Assembly: GCA_031772625.1 (NCBI GenBank)
Contig: CM062807.1
Span: forward strand, 1,147,971,007 to 1,148,035,006
Length of the DNA stretch: 64,000 bases
Source: Pinus tabuliformis
Lineage: Eukaryota; Streptophyta; Pinopsida; Pinales; Pinaceae
Direction: 5' to 3'
Below, piece after piece: positions 58,601 through 64,000 of this stretch (within the stretch, counting starts at the first letter, position 1; each line of letters begins with the position of its first letter). Position numbers and translations under genes: made by a program. The notes below the pieces were generated by a model that searched no databases, had not been told where the DNA came from, and saw only the letters and a program-made list of their open reading frames with translations.

Positions 58601-59641
58601 TGTTATAGACATTTTTGGGCCCTACAACTCCAAGCAGGAAATGTCCATAAACCAAGGGCTCCTAAGTCCCTAAAAGTGTTGTTCTAACCCCTAAAGGAAC
58701 AAGTTCAACAAATTACAGCTTCTCCCAGAAGTTCTCCATGAAAAACTGCTCAGAATTGGTCAAAACAGGATCATTTCAGCTGCTCCACTGGCCAGGTGCA
58801 TTGCATCTCACCTAAATACACTGTGTGGGTGCATTGTATTTCAAAAATCCCTTCTGTGGGATGCGATGGGCGAGAAATGACAAATGGCAGTATCATTCCG
58901 CGAGGTGGAGAGGCAATGGAAGCTTCCAGAATCTTCTTCTGTGACACTTGCCTCACTGAATTCAACCAAGGATGAGTAATAGATCATCAATCTCCAAGTG
59001 GAAGCAAGAACTATCAGAGGGAAGACACTAATCAAATCATAAACTGACTCATCTCCATTACAGATATCTATATATGGATCCCTCATCCCAGAGATCCAGA
59101 GGCTGGAATTTTGCATATTGTAAGGAATTGTTGTTGGTTTCTTGAGACAAACATCAGATTGTTGGGTGATCTAAGCTTTGTTTGAGGTGAAGAGGGGCTT
59201 CTTTGCTGGGAGGTTGATGTTGGGTCAGAACAACTGGTTGTAACTCCTCTTGGCTCTTTCATGTTTTATTAATAAAAGCTATTCAAGTTTTCCTCCATGC
59301 TCTTGTGTCATTGATGCTTGTTACATTTGTATGGTCAATTTACATCTGATCCTAGATTGTTTATGATTATAGATCCATGTCTTTGTATAGTGCTATGCTT
59401 CTATGATCTTACAGGTACTTTGTGAAGCTGGGCGTGCAAGGGAGCAGGTAGCTAAAGACTATCAAAGAAGAGAGGAACCAAATCGGGAGATTAGCGCAAG
59501 ACAGAGGTTGGTCTTTTTGTTCCTCTCTATCTATAATTCATAAAGGAAAAACGAAAGTAGCTTTTCTTTGTTTGTTTCTAAAGTAGCTGTCACACCTTAG
59601 TGGGATAGAGCAGTTCTATATAGACACTTTTCCCTGTAACA
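58601..59641 (+). repeat. E5 5' LTR (predicted)
   Basis: Starts TGTTATAGAC and ends CCTGTAACA; the ends form the short inverted repeat TGTTA...TAACA. An AATAAAAGC polyadenylation-like signal is near 59270. About 1,041 bp. The 3' LTR is outside the window, so the limits are predicted. Confidence 0.6.
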
Positions 59642-59645
59642 AAAT

Positions 59646-59662
59646 TGCGACTCCACTGGGGA
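59646..59662 (+). other. E5 primer-binding site
   Basis: TGCGACTCCACTGGGGA lies four bases after the predicted LTR end. The pattern (TGGCGACTC..CTGGGGAC) is common after LTRs of plant gypsy elements. The first G of TGG is changed. Confidence 0.65.
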
Positions 59663-61367
59663 CATAATTAGTTTGTTTGTTTATCATTCTTTGTTGTTTG
59701 TTTCATAAACTTACGAGTAGCATTCGAACTGCATTTGCCATAACAAATGCAAAGTAGATAACTGCTATTTCAATCCATCTACTGGATCTGTTTATGATTT
59801 AAACAACTGATTCACAAACTATCTGATTGCCCTTGTGATAGCTCTTAGATCCTCCTTAGATCTACCCCTGATTGTTGCATTACTGATTGCTTTTTGCTCG
59901 GCCAAAACCCAAGAACTAAACAGCAAACTGTGACCTGGAACCCAAACAGAGTCTCGTTTCTGGTCCAGCGCAGGTATTGTTCAGAGAATCTGAACTTCAG
60001 CGCACTTCCCGAGTGGACAAGCTGCGCTGCATTTCAAATTCTCTGTGTTACAGGTCCGCTGATCAGACTAGGCCCTGTGCAGTTTTGGTTTCTGTGATTC
60101 ATTCTTTCTAGTTCTATTCCTGAATTTTGCTGCCTGTGATCAGTATATGTCTGTTTGAAACCCCTTTTCCTTGTTGTTATTCCGCCTCCTTTGTACAAAA
60201 GAACTGTAGATGTTTTTGTGTGTTTGTTGAGTCATTTACAGTTCTCCTTTGCAAAAGTAGCATAATCGTACTGTCATCCTTTGATTTGAAACTGTCGCAA
60301 GTATTGATTTCAATCGTAGGAAAGAGTTTGATTGTTGTTGATGGTCGATTATCCTGTTACTATTATTTTTTGGTCTGAATTTGTAAGTTTCTAGTGTCAA
60401 GAACAAGTATTCATTTTAAAATCATAAGGTGTTGTGATCGTCTCCATTTTTTATTTTGAAAAGAAACTTGTTGATATTTGTCGCTTGAAAAGAAATTCAT
60501 ATTTGTGCATCAACTTTCTTTTTAGCATTCATATACTAAGAAAGTCAAAAACAAATAAATGCATGTGCATTTGCATATAGACAGTCTGATTGGCTTGATT
60601 TAGGAAAGTGCATTTAGAGTGTGCTCTTTGCTCTTTGTGAAAAGATTCTATCTTTCTTTCCTTAGTAGCTAGGATTTTCATTGCACAAAGAAGATAAAAA
60701 GATTGTTTATCATCTTAGATTGCATTTTAGGAATTACATCTACATCTCGCGGTGAACTTGAAAGCCAAACTTCATAAACAAGATCAACTATAAAATAAAT
60801 TCAATGAATCTAACAACGCTTTGGAACTTAACGCACAACATTTAGAAGTCTAGGCTAGAGACGTGTTCCAGCGTCGTAAAGCCTGGTAACTGTTGTTCTC
60901 ACTGATGGTTGGGTGATTCCTCCACTTTGAGACGATAAGTGCCAGTACGGACTTGTGCTCCCACGTACCGTCGAGTATATTTTGGGAGACCCCAATAGGC
61001 TTAATCCTTTATCCATAAGAAGTCGTGTCTGCCGCCCTATCGATCGCAATGCACTGAACACAGCATTCGGGAAGATTGACTGCCGTACCGTAAAAAGTAT
61101 TCTGCAGTTTTGCGATTGGTTTGGTAATCCCTCTACCTAGATTTCTAGAGCAGTCCCTTTCATTCATTTTCAGACTCCTTAACGGAAAAGGTCCATCTGA
61201 GCACTTGTCACTTCAGGCTCATTAAAAATCAAAGGAGACTAGAGTCATCCTTTGTTTTTTCTCGACTCTTAAAAATTGAAAAAACAAGTTGTGTCAAAGC
61301 GTCTAAAATTCATTTAATTTGGAAACATACTTCCCCTTTATTTTAGTTGATCGAGTAATCCGCAATC
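59663..61367 (+). other. E5 untranslated leader
   Basis: About 1.7 kb between primer site and gag. Short open frames (59894-60097, 60127-60378) have no motifs. No repeats were recognised. Confidence 0.55.
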
Positions 61368-64000
61368 GTGGAAGAAAGTCAATTGAAACCCCGTCATTCG
61401 CGGAGGCTTACGAGTCAGCCGTCTTTGTCTCCGGAATCGAAGCTAGTACGAACAAAGCGAACTCGTTTAACCGGTTCCAAATCTCCTGTTAAAGTTAGAA
61501 CAAGTGTTCCAACAACATCAGAGACTCTGGTTACTCCAAACATTTCTGGAATCCCTGCCTCTATAGAAGAAGTTCAGCAGCCACAGAAGGACAGTGATAC
61601 TGATCCTAGTCTGAGAGTAAACACTTGTGTTACCGAACCAGTTCCATTTTCAACCGGTTCGGAGAGTCTTGCTCTTCAAACATCTGTCGCTGCCGATTCC
61701 ATACCTTCTTCGGCACCAGAAATATTTTACGGACCTGACTGTCTTCCCCTTCCACCTGGTCTGATTGCCATAGAAGATATTGTGGAAGATCCTCCAACGA
61801 GTACTCCATCGCAATTTGGAGTCGGGATCACTCTATATCCTTTTTCATCAGAAGTTAGTCTACTGCCAGCGGAAGCTCCTGTAGAATCGCTAGGTAACCT
61901 TTTGGATAGACTAGAAATGTCTGAACAACCGTCAACATCTAGGACTGTGTCATTTGACACAACGACGGTAGAACTCCCTGCTATCACTCCAACAATGTTC
62001 GCCGGTATACCATCTGTCCCAACTAGCTCTCAACCGCTAGAAGGAGCCCACTCAGGGGCCATTTCGACAGTATGGTCTGTTCCTGTTTGTTCATCCGGAA
62101 TAATATCCGGAAACTCTTATGTTGAGTCTCAACAAATTGATCCATTTGGAGGTCAATTTGGGCAGTCCGGCCCCCAAGGGCAAACCATTCCCTTGAGTTC
62201 TGGATTACCACCGTATGGGGGGCAGTATACCCTTTCATTATCCCCTTCGGGAGGATATCCATACGGGATTTCACAACAACATTCAGGTTATACTGGAATT
62301 ACCTCAAGCGGTTGGGTACCAATACTACCTCAAAAACCAAGAGTTGTATACTCGATGCAACAATGCTTACCTATGTCAAATATACCAACTACGCCAGCTA
62401 TTGTGACGGTGTCGCAAGTTCAAGCGCTGCCTGTTGTATGCCAACCTCAGGTTTCTCAGGTTGTAATGCAACAGCCCCTTGACCCTGCAACTCAACCACA
62501 ATCGCCGACTGGAGGAATGACACAGGTTCAGACGGGTACAATTACCACTCATCTTGGTCAAACTGTTAGTATCGAGCAACAGCACATGGCTTCACAACCA
62601 TGGCTAGTGCAATACCAACAACCGCAATTCCAACAAGTATACCAAGGTTCTGATCAACAAATCTTTGCAAATAGTGGACAACCATATATTCAAAACGGTC
62701 AAAATCAACCATTTTACAATGGTCATGCCCACCAACCTTACCAAAGTTACCAACATCAAATGCATTATGCCGGTATGCAAAGACCAACTGCTCAGGCAAT
62801 CCCATCTTATCCTGGGTATGCTTCACCTAACCTGAATCAGCAGTTACCCTTTGTGGCAACTTTAGAGTTACCTGATTTAAATCGGTTAACAAACGATCCA
62901 ATCGCTTACGCCCCTTGGTGGCCAGTGATTCCGCATAAACTTCCATCAGATATTCCTAAATTTAATGGAAATCTGGGTGAAGATCCGTCGAATCATGTGA
63001 TGACCTTTCATCTGTGGTGTTCATCAAACACCCTAAATGATGATTCGATAAGACTTCGCCTTTTTCAGAGGACGTTAACGGGTCCAGCGGCAAAATGGTA
63101 CATTGAATTGCCTAGAGCTTCATTCGACAACTTCAGTACCTTAGCCACAACCTTTTTAACCCATTTTCAATTACCAATAAGGTACGAAACAGGAACGAAA
63201 CTCCTTACTAACTTCAAACAGACAACGGCCACTCACATATCTGATCATATACATGAGTGGCGATGTCGTCGTAGAATGGTTAAAACGTATGTTCTCGATC
63301 AGCTCTTAGCTGAATGGTTTATCAAGTCATTACTACCTTCCATCACAGAAGATGTGGCAAAGTGGGGAGTCGTAACAGAAGAGCAAGTTATCGCTCGTAC
63401 GCAATATTTGGACTTGATTTACACTCAGTCTGGCACGCTCTACGACAAAATACCTGACGCCCCTAGACCGGAATTCTCAATTCCTCCTCCTCCAAAATCA
63501 AACAATGACTCTCATGCCGGCGATGGCGTGATTGGCACAATAGACACGAAATCGACAAAGGCTACATCCAAAAAGACCCGTAAGATTTCAGGTCAAAATT
63601 CAAAAGATGAACTTCTTGCCTCGGAAGTAAATGCCGTATCGACAGATAAAGGCAAAGAAACCAAATAACCAGGGGGCAAGAAGAAAGGAAAAGTGAAGAA
63701 GAAGAAACAGGAAGAATCATCACCTGAAAAATCTTCTTCAAACCCTCCTGGAGATAGCAAACCAAAAAATCCATGCTTTATATGCGATGAGGATCATTGG
63801 ACCGCAAATTGTCCACACAGAGCTGAGCTTAATAAATTCTTCAAGAATTCAAAAACCTCTGCACGGTTAACTGATCCGTTTCCAAATCCAGGAACAAATC
63901 TGGTTGAAAGTGGAAATGCTTCCCCGTCTCAAGTGCTAATGTTGTCGGTTTCAAAACAGCAAAATGATGCTTTGATATCGACAAGGAACAAAGATTATGG
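61368..64000 (+). pseudogene. E5 gag, one internal stop, partial
   Basis: A frame of 766 codons to TAA 63666-63668, then open again to the window end. The first 530 residues are low in complexity and rich in Ser/Thr/Pro/Gln with YQ-type repeats. A capsid domain follows (about residues 535-700) with DIPKFNGNLGEDPSNHVMTF, GPAAKWYIELP and LTNFKQT. After the stop come a Lys-rich stretch and a zinc knuckle CFICDEDHWTANC near 63777. The apparent first codon is GTG (61368-61370, followed by GAAGAAAG), so an original ATG may have been lost; the next in-frame ATG is about residue 184. Gag builds the particle and packages RNA. Apart from these two changes the frame is remarkably intact. Confidence 0.85.

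Larger units (their letters stand above)
58601..64000 (+). mobile_element. E5: Ty3/gypsy-type retrotransposon, 5' part, continues beyond the window
   Basis: The order is LTR, primer-binding site, a 1.7-kb leader, then a long gag frame reaching the zinc knuckle at the window end. Pol would lie beyond 64000. No close copy exists in the window, so the LTR limits rest on the inverted ends TGTTA/TAACA and the primer site. A leader this long and a large gag suggest a Tat-like or other non-chromovirus lineage, but this is inference. Confidence 0.8.

Overview
This window looks like repeat-dominated intergenic DNA from a seed plant with a large genome. It contains plant-type Ty3/gypsy chromoviruses, a long-LTR gag-only element with a Tat/Athila-like primer site, an L1-type LINE with a plant ORF1 and an RNase H, tRNA-derived SINEs, and pieces of plant genes (ALDH3 and a DC1 protein). 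It is AT-rich with many (TA)n tracts. A fold-back insertion with a partial hammerhead-ribozyme core resembles the terminal repeats of Penelope-like elements, which among plants are known from conifers, so a gymnosperm is possible but unproven. I found no intact host protein gene, rRNA or functional tRNA.

Layout, left to right. 1-1384: AT-rich flank with a 150-bp tandem duplication. 1385-8812: E1, a decayed gypsy element (+) with 1.25-kb LTRs. 8813-11715: AT-rich DNA with an orphan terminal-exon-like piece and small tandem repeats. 11716-18721: a full-length but inactivated LINE (-) with an 18-bp target-site duplication (TSD). 18722-26680: mixed decayed repeats, a SINE (22.2 kb), the fold-back element (22.6 kb), a MITE-like element (24.1 kb) and a 61-bp tandem repeat (25 kb). 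26681-30854: TRG, a gag-only LTR element (-) with 183-bp LTRs that contains an ALDH3 first exon and a DC1-domain gene fragment. 31133-32255: first copy of an unclassified repeat, R1. 33988-39822: G2, a gypsy chromovirus (-) with a perfect 5-bp TSD, inserted in a G-box-rich, promoter-like stretch. 40829-50550: E4, an element with 3-kb LTRs, a gag-like remnant, a second R1 copy, and a SINE that sits only in the 3' LTR. 51955-56430: G3, a second, internally deleted copy of the G2 family, flanked by a duplicated 340-bp host segment. 57204-57525: a perfect 161-bp tandem duplication. 58601-64000: the 5' LTR, leader and gag of a further gypsy element (E5, +) that runs off the window.

The elements do not form a pathway. 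They record successive insertions: G2 and G3 are one family at different stages of decay, E4 acquired a SINE after its LTRs were formed, and the LINE split one unit of an older tandem duplication. Most premature stops are C-to-T type changes (CAG to TAG, CGA to TGA), as expected for methylated, silenced transposons. All family assignments come from motifs read in the translated sequence; no database search was possible. Positions of LTR ends and TSDs were read by eye and may be off by a base or two.
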